DNA of 51,812 bases from CAYVUB01 sp964454675 (GTDB taxonomy: Bacteria; Bacteroidota; Bacteroidia; Flavobacteriales; Flavobacteriaceae), in the NCBI GenBank assembly GCA_964454675.1, contig CAYVUB010000019.1, positions 1-51,812 on the forward strand, in the 5' to 3' direction. The translations under genes were made by a program, and so were the position numbers. The notes under the pieces were generated by a model that saw only the letters and a list, made by a program, of their open reading frames with translations, was not told the origin of the DNA and made no database searches. This document shows, piece by piece, positions 1 through 8,138 of this stretch (position 1 is its first letter; every line of letters begins with the position of its first letter).

Positions 1-233
1 AAAAAGTAGATATCCAAATGGTTATTAGCCGTATCAAACTTTTTTTCAAACCGGTTAAGCACCATTCTGCTAATCCCGCAACGTGTAGAATGTTTAAAAA
101 TCAACTGGGTTTTATGTGCCGACTTCTCCTCTATTTCCGTAAGTTGCTCCACAGAATGTAACGCAATCCAAGGCAATACTTTAACGTCTTTTTCTTCTGA
201 TGATAACCCGAATAATTTCTTTATAAAACTCAT
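1..233 (-). CDS. brxC: Monothiol bacilliredoxin BrxC/YtxJ (N-terminal part, runs off the window)
   Basis: The reverse strand encodes 77 codons from an ATG at 233 to the window edge, so the C-terminus is missing. The product is a small cytoplasmic thioredoxin-fold protein of the YtxJ/DUF2847 family, which removes bacillithiol from oxidised protein thiols. The diagnostic motif is visible near residue 48 (FKHSTRCGISRM), with the single redox cysteine of the family's TCxIS-type site. It is divergent from clpB across a 174-base gap, which fits an oxidative or protein-folding stress neighbourhood. No TAnnTTTG box is clear in front of it. The family call rests on this one motif and the N-terminal pattern. 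Confidence 0.75.
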   Translation of the reverse strand, partial: MSFIKKLFGLSSEEKDVKVLPWIALHSVEQLTEIEEKSAHKTQLIFKHSTRCGISRMVLNRFEKKFDTANNHLDIYF

Positions 234-287
234 AACAATTCTTATTAAATTCTGATAGTTTGCAATCTTATCTATTCTTCATAAACC

Positions 288-330
288 GACAAAAAGTCAC
301 GCTATTATTGCTTTTTTAAGACATTTTGTC
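288..330. promoter_or_regulatory. Two short GAC-N5-GTC palindromes upstream of clpB
   Basis: GACAAAAAGTC (288-298) and GACATTTTGTC (320-330) are two similar 11-base inverted repeats in the brxC-clpB divergent gap. They may be operators or small hairpins. No known regulator is assigned. Confidence 0.3.
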
Positions 331-364
331 GTTAAAATCTAACGTAACTACCTTGGTAAGATAA

Positions 365-385
365 TTGACATATCTCATCCGTAAA
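365..385 (+). promoter_or_regulatory. Candidate chaperone regulatory motif shared with dnaK
   Basis: TTGACATAT, six bases, then CGTAAA lies 22 bases before the clpB start codon. The same 15 fixed bases with the same six-base spacing occur upstream of dnaK on the minus strand (11150-11170). Sharing between two classic heat-shock genes suggests a common regulator or sigma-factor site. The role is inferred only from this co-occurrence. Confidence 0.5.
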
Positions 386-407
386 GTAACTACAAAAAAT
401 AAGAATT

Positions 408-3011
408 ATGAACAATTTCACTATAAAATCACAAGAAGCCTTACAGCAAGCCCAACAACTGGCACAACAGTATGGCCATCAACAAATAGAAAACGAACAC
501 TTGTTTTCCGGTATTCTTGAAGTTGATGAAAACGTATTGCCATTTATCCTTAAAAAACTGAATGTCAATATGACGACCCTTAAACAGATGCTGGCAAAAC
601 AGCTTGAAAACTTCCCGAAAGTATCGGGCGGAGATTTGATGCTGTCACGTGAAGCCAACAAAACGGTCAATGAAGCCGCTATCATTGCAAAAAAAATGAA
701 AGACGACTATGTATCTGTAGAACATTTAATCCTGGCAATTTTTAAATCGAACAGCAAAATTTCGCAAATGCTCAAAGACCAGGGCGTGACCGAAAAGTAC
801 TTGCAGGCAGCCATTGACGAACTCCGTCAAGGTGGCAAAGTCACTTCCCAAAGTCAGGAAGACAGCTACAATGCACTTAACAAATATGCCAAAAACCTGA
901 ACCAGCTGGCAAAAGACAACAAACTTGACCCGGTAATTGGTCGTGATGAAGAAATACGCAGAATTTTGCAGATTCTTTCACGCAGAACAAAAAACAACCC
1001 GATTTTGGTAGGCGAACCCGGAACCGGAAAAACCGCCATTGCCGAAGGTTTAGCCCACAGAATTGTAGATGGTGATATTCCTGAGAATTTAAAAAACAAG
1101 CAGATTTTTGCCTTAGATATGGGCGCATTGATTGCCGGTGCAAAATATAAAGGCGAATTTGAAGAACGGCTTAAAGCGGTCATCAAAGAAGTGACCAACA
1201 GCAACGGCGATATTGTCCTGTTCATTGACGAAATCCATACACTCGTTGGTGCCGGCGGTGGTGAAGGTGCTATGGATGCCGCCAATATTTTAAAGCCTGC
1301 TTTGGCACGTGGTGAATTGCGCGCCATTGGTGCCACAACTTTGGATGAATACCAAAAGTATTTTGAGAAAGACAAGGCTTTGGAGCGTCGTTTCCAGAAA
1401 GTGATGGTCAATGAACCAGATACCGAAAGCGCGATTTCCATATTACGAGGTATCAAAGAAAAATACGAAACCCATCATAAAGTACGTATCAAAGATGAAG
1501 CAATCATTGGTGCTGTTGAATTATCAGAACGTTATATTACCAACCGGTTTTTGCCGGACAAAGCCATTGATCTAATGGACGAAGCCGCTTCAAAACTGCG
1601 TATGGAAATCAATAGCAAACCAGAAGAATTGGACGTGCTGGACAGAAAAATCATGCAATTGGAAATTGAAATTGAAGCCATCAAAAGAGAAGGCGATGAA
1701 GCCAAATTGAAAGCCTTACGCTCAGATTTGGCAAATTTAAAAGAAGAGCGAAACGAGCTTAACGCCAAATGGAAAAGCGAAAAAGACGTGGTTGATAGCA
1801 TTCAGAACATTAAATTACAAATAGAGAATTTCAAATTGGAAGCAGAACGTGCCGAACGCGAAGGCGATTATGGAAAAGTGGCGGAAATTCGCTACGGAAA
1901 AATCAAAGAAGCCCAAGAACAGCTTGAAAAGCTCCAAAAAGATTTGCAGGAAAACCAATCCGGTCACTCACTCATAAAAGAAGAAGTAACTTATGATGAT
2001 ATTGCCGAAGTTGTCGCAAAATGGACAGGCATTCCCGTAACGAAAATGCTACAAAGCGAACGTGACAAATTATTGAAACTTGAAGATGAGCTCCACAAGC
2101 GTGTAGTTGGTCAGGAAGAAGCCATTGCCGCCGTAAGTGATGCCGTAAGACGCAGCCGTGCCGGATTGCAAAACGCCCAAAAACCCATAGGAACCTTCTT
2201 ATTCCTCGGAACTACCGGCGTAGGTAAAACCGAACTGGCAAAAGCACTTGCAGAATACCTGTTTAATGACGAAAATGCCATGACACGTATTGATATGAGC
2301 GAATACCAGGAACGTCATTCGGTAAGCAGATTGGTTGGTGCACCTCCGGGATACGTAGGGTATGACGAAGGCGGACAATTAACGGAAGCTGTAAGACGCA
2401 AACCGTATTCTGTGGTGCTGCTTGACGAAATAGAAAAGGCGCATCCGGACACCTTCAATATTTTATTGCAAGTGTTAGATGAAGGTCGACTGACAGATAA
2501 CAAAGGCCGTGTGGCAGATTTTAAAAACACCATCATCATCATGACCTCAAACATAGGAAGCCACATCATTCAAGAGCGGTTTGAAGCCGTAAAAGACATT
2601 GAAACCGCTATTGAAACTGCCAAAGCCGAGGTTTTGGGATTGTTAAAACAAAGTGTGCGTCCGGAGTTTTTAAACCGTATTGACGATATTATCATGTTTA
2701 CACCGCTAAGCAAAGAAAATATCGCTGCTATTGTCGGGTTGCAGCTTAAAAGTGTTTCAAAAATGCTGGCACAACAAGGCATTACCTTTGATGCTACCAA
2801 AGAAGCCTCGGCATATTTAGCAGATAAAGGCTATAATCCCGAATATGGTGCAAGACCTGTAAAACGTATTATCCAGAAAGAAGTTCTAAACGAGTTAAGC
2901 AAGGAAATTCTTTCGGGTAATGTCGCAACCGACAGTATCATATTACTCGATTCGTTTGATGATAAATTGGTTTTCAGAAATCAAAATCATCTTGAAGTCG
3001 AAAAAATATAA
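408..3011 (+). CDS. clpB: ATP-dependent disaggregase ClpB
   Basis: Full-length Hsp104/ClpB (867 aa, usual length), a cytoplasmic hexameric AAA+ machine that pulls polypeptides out of aggregates together with DnaK. In order it has the Clp N-domain (residues about 1-145, two repeats), AAA-1 with Walker A GEPGTGKT near residue 203 and Walker B LFIDEIH, a long charged coiled-coil middle domain (about 400-530) that separates ClpB from ClpA/ClpC, and AAA-2 with Walker A GTTGVGKT near residue 605 and VVLLDEIEKAHP. The C-terminal D2-small domain follows. It is monocistronic, with a strong terminator downstream and a motif upstream that is shared with dnaK. The first ATG gives the canonical N-terminus. 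Confidence 0.98.
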   Translation: MNNFTIKSQEALQQAQQLAQQYGHQQIENEHLFSGILEVDENVLPFILKKLNVNMTTLKQMLAKQLENFPKVSGGDLMLSREANKTVNEAAIIAKKMKDDYVSVEHLILAIFKSNSKISQMLKDQGVTEKYLQAAIDELRQGGKVTSQSQEDSYNALNKYAKNLNQLAKDNKLDPVIGRDEEIRRILQILSRRTKNNPILVGEPGTGKTAIAEGLAHRIVDGDIPENLKNKQIFALDMGALIAGAKYKGEFEERLKAVIKEVTNSNGDIVLFIDEIHTLVGAGGGEGAMDAANILKPALARGELRAIGATTLDEYQKYFEKDKALERRFQKVMVNEPDTESAISILRGIKEKYETHHKVRIKDEAIIGAVELSERYITNRFLPDKAIDLMDEAASKLRMEINSKPEELDVLDRKIMQLEIEIEAIKREGDEAKLKALRSDLANLKEERNELNAKWKSEKDVVDSIQNIKLQIENFKLEAERAEREGDYGKVAEIRYGKIKEAQEQLEKLQKDLQENQSGHSLIKEEVTYDDIAEVVAKWTGIPVTKMLQSERDKLLKLEDELHKRVVGQEEAIAAVSDAVRRSRAGLQNAQKPIGTFLFLGTTGVGKTELAKALAEYLFNDENAMTRIDMSEYQERHSVSRLVGAPPGYVGYDEGGQLTEAVRRKPYSVVLLDEIEKAHPDTFNILLQVLDEGRLTDNKGRVADFKNTIIIMTSNIGSHIIQERFEAVKDIETAIETAKAEVLGLLKQSVRPEFLNRIDDIIMFTPLSKENIAAIVGLQLKSVSKMLAQQGITFDATKEASAYLADKGYNPEYGARPVKRIIQKEVLNELSKEILSGNVATDSIILLDSFDDKLVFRNQNHLEVEKI

Positions 3012-3071
3012 GAAACTGTTTAAATGTAACAAAAATGACTGCGATGTAGTCTTTAATATGATTGGTTATTT

Positions 3072-3119
3072 AAAAGGCAACGCAATTTTTCCCGGGAAAA
3101 TGCGTGTTGCCTTTTTATT
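3072..3119 (+). terminator. Intrinsic terminator of clpB
   Basis: A near-perfect hairpin (arms AAAGGCAACGCA and TGCGTGTTGCCTTT, one bulge, loop containing CCCGGG) is followed by a T-rich run. It lies 60 bases after the clpB stop. Confidence 0.85.
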
Positions 3120-3275
3120 TTGTTAAACATTACTTAAATAACGATTTTCAAACCCTTTTTAGTAGTCTGATACAGACTTTGAAACGTATATAATACTTAG
3201 GCAAAATGCTAAAAGTTTCAAATAAAACATATTAAATAAATACTAATAAAAAAGTGTCAACCATTCGTCTAAAAA

Positions 3276-3319
3276 GTACAAAATAGCTTGTACAAAACAG
3301 ACCGTTTATCATATTTTTG
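3276..3319 (+). promoter_or_regulatory. deoC promoter with overlapping palindromic operator candidate
   Basis: A Bacteroidota housekeeping promoter is visible: TTG at 3288-3290, 21 bases, then the -7 box TATTTTTG at 3312-3319, 22 bases before the deoC ATG. The inverted repeat GTACAA-N6-TTGTAC (3276-3293) covers the TTG element, a good position for a repressor. The rest of the 330-base gap after clpB holds only the terminator and AT-rich sequence. Confidence 0.65.
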
Positions 3320-3341
3320 TAACACTTTAACCCACATCCCC

Positions 3342-4004
3342 ATGATCATAAACAAATATATAGACCATACGGCACTAAAGCCCACAACCACAGAAAGAGA
3401 CATTATTGATCTTTGCACCGAAGCAAAAAAGCACCAGTTTTATGCAGTATGCTTAAGCAGCTGTTATGTGCCGCTTGCCAAAGAATTACTGTCGAGATCT
3501 TCTGTAAAAATCTGTACCGTTGTAGGGTTTCCGTTGGGTACATCATCAACAGAAACCAAAGCTTTTGAAGCAAAAAAAGCCATTCAGGACGGTGCCGATG
3601 AAATTGATATGGTTATCAATATCGGTTTATTGAAAAGCAAAAACTACGTTGGTGTTTTTAAAGATATTTCTGAAGTTAAAAATGCTATCGGAAGAATCCC
3701 GTTAAAAGTCATCATAGAAATCAGTGAGCTTTCAAAAAATGAAATCATCAAAGTTTGTGAAATATGCCTTGATGCAAAAGCCGATTTTATTAAAACATCC
3801 ACCGGTTTTTCAAAAAGCGGCGCCACACTTACTGCCGTGAAAATTATCAGAAAAACCGTTAAAGACCAGGCAAAAATCAAGGCTTCGGGCGGCATCAAAG
3901 ATTTTGAAACTGCACAAAAATACATTGAAGCCGGTGCCGACCGTATTGGTACTTCTGCCGGAGTTGCAATTGTAACACAACAAACATCTGATGCTAATTA
4001 TTAG
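3342..4004 (+). CDS. deoC: Deoxyribose-phosphate aldolase
   Basis: Cytoplasmic class I aldolase that splits 2-deoxyribose 5-phosphate into glyceraldehyde 3-phosphate and acetaldehyde, the last step of deoxynucleoside catabolism. The 220-aa length fits the family. The Schiff-base lysine is in ADFIKTSTGFS, and KASGGIKDF supplies the phosphate-binding segment. The ATG at 3342 gives the normal N-terminus (INKYIDHTALKP). An upstream in-frame start would lie inside the promoter. The purine nucleoside phosphorylase deoD follows. The stop codon TAG (4002-4004) lies inside the left arm of a 165-bp inverted-repeat element. Confidence 0.95.
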   Translation: MIINKYIDHTALKPTTTERDIIDLCTEAKKHQFYAVCLSSCYVPLAKELLSRSSVKICTVVGFPLGTSSTETKAFEAKKAIQDGADEIDMVINIGLLKSKNYVGVFKDISEVKNAIGRIPLKVIIEISELSKNEIIKVCEICLDAKADFIKTSTGFSKSGATLTAVKIIRKTVKDQAKIKASGGIKDFETAQKYIEAGADRIGTSAGVAIVTQQTSDANY

Positions 4005-4165
4005 AACCTGTTAAAAATTATTTAAAACAATTCTTTTGTGCCTTTTTTGGCTGCAAATTCGTTAAATTTTTAAATGATAGCTCTACTATCCTTTAAAAAC
4101 CTGCCTCTTTTCGCTCAAAAAATCCTATAAAATTTACTTGAAAAACAAATTTAAACAGGTTCTAA
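4001..4165. mobile_element. 165-bp fold-back element with 12-bp terminal inverted repeats
   Basis: TTAGAACCTGTT at 4001-4012 is repeated in perfect inverted form at 4154-4165. Inside, a second inverted pair (4067-4080 with 4086-4099, one mismatch, 5-base loop) makes the centre a hairpin. There is no ORF and no clear target duplication. It fills the deoC-deoD gap and supplies the deoC stop codon. The structure resembles a MITE, and mobility is inferred. Confidence 0.55.
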
Positions 4166-4200
4166 TTTTTTATCTTTCGGAAGTAAAAAATTAATAAACA

Positions 4201-4899
4201 ATGAGTGTACATATTGAAGCCAAAAAAGGCGATATTGCAGAAACCATACTATTACCCGGCGACCCGTTAAGAGCCAAATGGATAGCCGAAACGTTTTTTG
4301 AAAATCCTGTTTGTTTTAACAAAATCCGCGGCATGCTGGGATTTACCGGGACGTACAAAGGAAAAAAAGTGTCCGTTATGGGAACCGGCATGGGTGTCCC
4401 GAGCATTTCTATCTATACACATGAGCTTATTACCGAATACGGTGTTAAAAACCTTATAAGAGTTGGCAGCGCAGGCTCGTATCAAAAGTATGTACATGTT
4501 AGAGATATTGTACTGGCAATGGCGGCATCCTCAACTTCGGGTGTTAACGAACTTCGTTTTGGCGGCGCCGATTATGCTCCTACGGCAGATTTTGGGTTGT
4601 TTATGAAAGCTGTTAACGCTGCAAAATCAAAAAACATCGATTTAAAAGCCGGTAATGTATTGACCAGCGATGAGTTTTATGCTGACGAATTTGAATCCTA
4701 TCAAAAGTGGTCAAAATTTGGCGTGCTTTGCGTTGAAATGGAAACCGCCGGATTATACACCGTAGCTGCAAAACACAATGTAAGTGCTTTGAGCATTTTA
4801 ACCATTTCCGATTCTTTGGTAACGGGCGAACGCACCACATCAAAAGAACGCGAAACCACTTTTAAAGGTATGATTGAAATAGCACTGGAACTGGCTTAA
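4201..4899 (+). CDS. deoD: Purine-nucleoside phosphorylase, DeoD type
   Basis: Cytoplasmic hexameric PNP (232 aa; family about 235) that cleaves purine (deoxy)nucleosides with phosphate to the base and (deoxy)ribose 1-phosphate. It feeds the pathway ending in DeoC just upstream. Family signatures seen are GDPLRAKWIAE near the N-terminus, GTGMGVPSISIYTHEL (PNP/UDP phosphorylase signature), RVGSAG, VEMETAGLY (ribose-binding Met/Glu) and TISDSLVTGE with the catalytic Asp. A histidine phosphatase gene begins 2 bases after its stop, so the two are probably co-transcribed. Confidence 0.95.
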   Translation: MSVHIEAKKGDIAETILLPGDPLRAKWIAETFFENPVCFNKIRGMLGFTGTYKGKKVSVMGTGMGVPSISIYTHELITEYGVKNLIRVGSAGSYQKYVHVRDIVLAMAASSTSGVNELRFGGADYAPTADFGLFMKAVNAAKSKNIDLKAGNVLTSDEFYADEFESYQKWSKFGVLCVEMETAGLYTVAAKHNVSALSILTISDSLVTGERTTSKERETTFKGMIEIALELA

Positions 4900-4901
4900 C
4901 T

Positions 4902-5399
4902 ATGAAATACATTTTTTTAATAATCGCCGTTTTAATGTCTTTTATGTCAATTGCCCAGACTCATAAAACTACAACGTATTATATAATTCGCCATGCCGAA
5001 AAAGATCTCAGCAATCCTGCCGATAAAAATCCGCATTTGGATTCAACAGGACTGCAAAGGGCAGAGAATTGGAAAAAAATTCTGGGCAGCATAACTTTTG
5101 ATGCTGTATATTCCACAAATTATTACCGTACTATTGAAACCGCTCAACCGACAGCCTTAAAAGACAAACTGGATATTACACTATACGACCCAAGAACGAT
5201 TGATATTTCAGATTTTATAAAAACTACCAAAGGGAAAACGGTGCTTATTGTAGGTCACAGCAATACTATCCCGCAGTTTGCAAATATGCTTATTGATTCA
5301 GAAAAATATAACGAAATTGATGAGTCTGTTTATGGCAATTTGTACATCGTAACAACTAATGACATTGCTACTCATGACCAATTGCTTACGATAGATTAA
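4902..5399 (+). CDS. Secreted histidine phosphatase family protein
   Basis: A 165-aa protein with an N-terminal signal peptide (about residues 1-18, ending near SIAQ), so probably periplasmic. It belongs to the histidine phosphatase (phosphoglycerate mutase/SixA-like) superfamily: YIIRHAEKD carries the phospho-accepting His in an RHA motif, and VGHSNTIPQF carries the second catalytic His. The substrate is unknown. Its start lies 2 bases after deoD. Together with deoD and deoC it might take part in phosphate release during nucleotide use, but that is only a contextual guess. The small size suggests the minimal domain without an alpha-helical cap. Confidence 0.85.
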   Translation: MKYIFLIIAVLMSFMSIAQTHKTTTYYIIRHAEKDLSNPADKNPHLDSTGLQRAENWKKILGSITFDAVYSTNYYRTIETAQPTALKDKLDITLYDPRTIDISDFIKTTKGKTVLIVGHSNTIPQFANMLIDSEKYNEIDESVYGNLYIVTTNDIATHDQLLTID

Positions 5400-5410
5400 T
5401 TGTTCCGTTT

Positions 5411-5956
5411 ATGAAAACATACCTGACATTTTTGCTTGTACTCACAATCTCTTTGGGTTCTTGTATAGATAAAGAATCAAAAAAAGATGATACTGTAACG
5501 TCTAAAGCCGAAGTTGAAACGAATAAACAATTCAATAAAATTAATGTTCCTGAGCAATACATTGAAAATGACAGTTTGTTAAGTTTACTGTTTTCTGATT
5601 TAGAAAAAATTACTCTAAACCCTAAATTTGCAATCCTAACTGAACCTGAAGTTAACACTCATAACGAATCAATTATAGATTCTATAAGAACATTCTCTTT
5701 TGAGAAAACAAAAATTTATTTTTACCAAGCAACAACTTGGGAATCGATTTATGCCGCAACCATAGAAAATTCAGATTTTATCTTTTTAGATTTTATATAT
5801 ATCGGGGTTACTAAAAAAACTTTTAAAAATACGATAAAAACAGAAATAGAGTCTGACTTAGTCAAGATTGGAAATTTAGAGCAAACCTCTGTTTTCACTT
5901 TCATGTTTAAAAATAATATCTTGAGAACAATTGAGTATGAAGGCTACATAGATTAA
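5411..5956 (+). CDS. Putative lipoprotein of unknown function
   Basis: I do not recognise this 181-aa protein. The N-terminus is a lipoprotein signal (hydrophobic stretch followed by LGSC, cysteine at about residue 18), followed by a low-complexity Lys/Asp/Thr linker typical of lipoproteins, and then a mixed alpha/beta region with no motif I know. It starts 11 bases after the histidine phosphatase stop and is probably the last gene of that operon. Its codons and base content match the neighbours. Confidence 0.7.
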   Translation: MKTYLTFLLVLTISLGSCIDKESKKDDTVTSKAEVETNKQFNKINVPEQYIENDSLLSLLFSDLEKITLNPKFAILTEPEVNTHNESIIDSIRTFSFEKTKIYFYQATTWESIYAATIENSDFIFLDFIYIGVTKKTFKNTIKTEIESDLVKIGNLEQTSVFTFMFKNNILRTIEYEGYID

Positions 5957-6028
5957 TTTTTAATTTGTGAATTCATGGGAAAATAAACCTGCCAAAAAAT
6001 ATTATCCTTTAAACCACATATTTTTATG

Positions 6029-6036
6029 TAGTTTTG
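6029..6036 (+). promoter_or_regulatory. -7 box very close to the smpB start
   Basis: TAGTTTTG matches TAnnTTTG and ends only 6 bases before the smpB ATG at 6043, so the transcript would be leaderless or nearly so. No clear TTG element is seen at the usual upstream distance. Confidence 0.45.
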
Positions 6037-6042
6037 TGCGCT

Positions 6043-6504
6043 ATGCAAAAAAACATCAACATACTCAATAAAAAAGCACGGTTTGCCTACGAGATTCTGG
6101 ACAAATACACCGCGGGTATTGTTCTTACCGGAACCGAAATCAAATCCATACGCAGCAGCAAAGCGTCTATTGCCGAAAGTTTTTGTGAGTTTAATGATAA
6201 AGGTGAATTATTTGTCATTAATATGACCATTGAAGAGTATAAATTTGGCACTTATTACAATCACAAGCCCAAAGCCGAACGCAAACTTCTGCTTAACAAA
6301 CGTGAACTCAAATCGCTGAATAAAGACGTAGAAACCAAAGGTATGGCAATCATCCCACTGCGATTATTCATAAACGAAAACGGCTATGCAAAACTTGACA
6401 TTGCACTTGCCAAAGGAAAGAAACTTCATGACAAACGAGAGACTATCAAAGACCGTGACAATAAGCGTAATCTGGATAGAATTAAAAAAACGTTTAAAAG
6501 GTAA
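6043..6504 (+). CDS. smpB: SsrA-binding protein SmpB
   Basis: Small cytoplasmic RNA-binding protein (153 aa) that delivers tmRNA to stalled ribosomes in trans-translation. It shows the OB-fold hallmarks: NKKARFAYEI near the start, GTEIKSIR, the segment IEEYKFGTYYNHKPKAERKLLL, and the basic C-terminal tail KKLHDKRETIKDRD that enters the mRNA channel. The ATG at 6043 is preferred over a TTG at 6034, because the latter lies within the -7 promoter box. Convergent with menF. Confidence 0.96.
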   Translation: MQKNINILNKKARFAYEILDKYTAGIVLTGTEIKSIRSSKASIAESFCEFNDKGELFVINMTIEEYKFGTYYNHKPKAERKLLLNKRELKSLNKDVETKGMAIIPLRLFINENGYAKLDIALAKGKKLHDKRETIKDRDNKRNLDRIKKTFKR

Positions 6505-6531
6505 CCAACGTTTTACGTATCTATTAAATTA

Positions 6532-7662
6532 TTAAGTCTTTAAAACCTTTTTCATCACCAGAGCTTTTTGAACCGTTTCTTCCCATTCGGCTTCGGGATT
6601 GGAATCTTTGGTAATACCTCCGCCAATGTACAACCATGCGGTTTGGTCTTTTATCTGCATGCAGCGTAAATTGACAAATATATTGGAAACCGTTTTTACG
6701 CTTGTATATGCATTATTTTCAACATTGCGGGAATTGGTATTTCTTAAAACAGATTTTTTGATATTCAATTCTCCCAAAAAACCGGTATAAAACTCCCGGT
6801 CGTAATGTTCATTATCCAGAATAAACTGTTTTGCCGCTTGTTTTGGCAAACCGCAAACTGCCGGTGTTGGATGTAAATGATATAGTAATTGCTTGAAATT
6901 GAAATCTGCGTCGTTTACAATTGCCGAAATAGACGTTCTTAAATGTACCACATTCCCGGCTTTGACGGTTTCGGGTTTAAAATTTGATGCCTGAATGGCA
7001 AGATTTGATAATTTTAATTGATTCAGGATAAAATCTGTCACCAATTGTTGTTCCCTAAGTTCTTTTTGTGTCCAGACAACATCGAGTGTTCCTGAGTATT
7101 TTTGTGTTCCGGCAAGTGACATGGTGGTCAGCCGTTTTCCGTCGATAGACACCAATGTTTCGGGTGTTGCCCCAAGCCACAAGCCTATTTCGGGATGAAA
7201 CCAGCAATACACAAAAGCGTTATCGTATGCCGATACTAATTTTTGGAAAATTTTGATAGCATTTAGACTTTCAATACTAACCGCTTCCTTTCTTGACAAT
7301 ACCAATTTTTGAAAAGCATCGGTTTGTATTGCATCAATTCCTTTTTTAACTAATTGTATATGAGATAACTTATCATCTTCATTTGAAAGTAAAACTGTAC
7401 TGTTTTTACTTTCTATATCAGCATTCAAATCAACATTTATAATTGTCAGAATATCGCATTTTTCCGAAGGCATTATAACGGCATCACCATCAAAAGGTAC
7501 AAAAACAAAACCGCTTTCGGTAAATCCGGTCGTTTTATAAACTACTGCATCCTTTTGCAAATAGCATTTTACAACCGTTTCATTTGGATTTCTGAAAACG
7601 ACAAACGGCAAGTTTTTATTATACTGATTTTGAACTGCTTCAAAAAAATAACTTGAAGTCAT
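6532..7662 (-). CDS. menF: Isochorismate synthase (MenF/EntC type)
   Basis: A 376-aa chorismate-binding enzyme predicted to convert chorismate to isochorismate, the first step toward menaquinone, the usual Bacteroidota quinone. Motifs: FQKLVLSRKE with the lysine that acts as general base in isochorismate synthases, LGATPETLV, LAGTQKYSG, HLHPTPAVCG and a C-terminal YIGGGI. It lacks the PIKGT motif seen in PabB at 49.8-51.1 kb, which separates the two paralogues. A hotdog thioesterase lies one base upstream and is probably co-transcribed, which supports a menaquinone role over siderophore synthesis. Other men genes are outside the window. Confidence 0.88.
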   Translation of the reverse strand: MTSSYFFEAVQNQYNKNLPFVVFRNPNETVVKCYLQKDAVVYKTTGFTESGFVFVPFDGDAVIMPSEKCDILTIINVDLNADIESKNSTVLLSNEDDKLSHIQLVKKGIDAIQTDAFQKLVLSRKEAVSIESLNAIKIFQKLVSAYDNAFVYCWFHPEIGLWLGATPETLVSIDGKRLTTMSLAGTQKYSGTLDVVWTQKELREQQLVTDFILNQLKLSNLAIQASNFKPETVKAGNVVHLRTSISAIVNDADFNFKQLLYHLHPTPAVCGLPKQAAKQFILDNEHYDREFYTGFLGELNIKKSVLRNTNSRNVENNAYTSVKTVSNIFVNLRCMQIKDQTAWLYIGGGITKDSNPEAEWEETVQKALVMKKVLKT

Positions 7663-7663
7663 T

Positions 7664-8098
7664 TTACTTTCTTTTAGGCAACGTAATGGTTGTGAGCTTA
7701 CATAACGACACCAGATTGCCGTGGTCGTCGGTTACACGAATTTCGTGAAGTTGCGTAGTTTTTCCTTTGTGGATAAACGTCGATTTTGCATACACATAAC
7801 CTTCGGTAACGCTTTTTAAATGATTGGCAGAAATCTCGATACCTCTCACAAAAACTTCCTGTACATTCAAAAAAATATGCGCTGCAAAACTTCCTACGCT
7901 TTCTGCCAAAGCTGCGGTAGCACCGCCATGAAGCACACCATCGGGCTGATACACCCTTGAATTAACAGGCATTCTTGCCACTATAAAATCATCGCCATAG
8001 TCCACAAATTCAATGTTTAAGGTTTCCATAAGGGTATTTTTACATACCGAATTGGCGTGTTTTATAACAGCTTCTTTAGATAATTGCATTGGTATCAT
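7664..8098 (-). CDS. PaaI-family hotdog thioesterase, possible DHNA-CoA thioesterase
   Basis: A 144-aa single-domain hotdog-fold acyl-CoA thioesterase. The PaaI/YdiI pattern is clear: QPDGVLHGGATAALAES, with the conserved HGG and the downstream acidic residue on the long helix. The next gene, one base away, is isochorismate synthase, so a role as 1,4-dihydroxy-2-naphthoyl-CoA hydrolase in menaquinone synthesis is likely but not proven by sequence alone. A second in-frame ATG three codons later (8089) is an equally possible start. Confidence 0.85.
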   Translation of the reverse strand: MIPMQLSKEAVIKHANSVCKNTLMETLNIEFVDYGDDFIVARMPVNSRVYQPDGVLHGGATAALAESVGSFAAHIFLNVQEVFVRGIEISANHLKSVTEGYVYAKSTFIHKGKTTQLHEIRVTDDHGNLVSLCKLTTITLPKRK

Positions 8099-8138
8099 TG
8101 ATTTTTGTAAAGGTACAAAACCCTGTTTAATTCACGTT

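Noticed and set aside
866..1456. 196-codon open frame on the minus strand within clpB
   Set aside because: It lies wholly inside clpB, lacks any recognisable domain or start signal, and shows composition expected of an antisense shadow.
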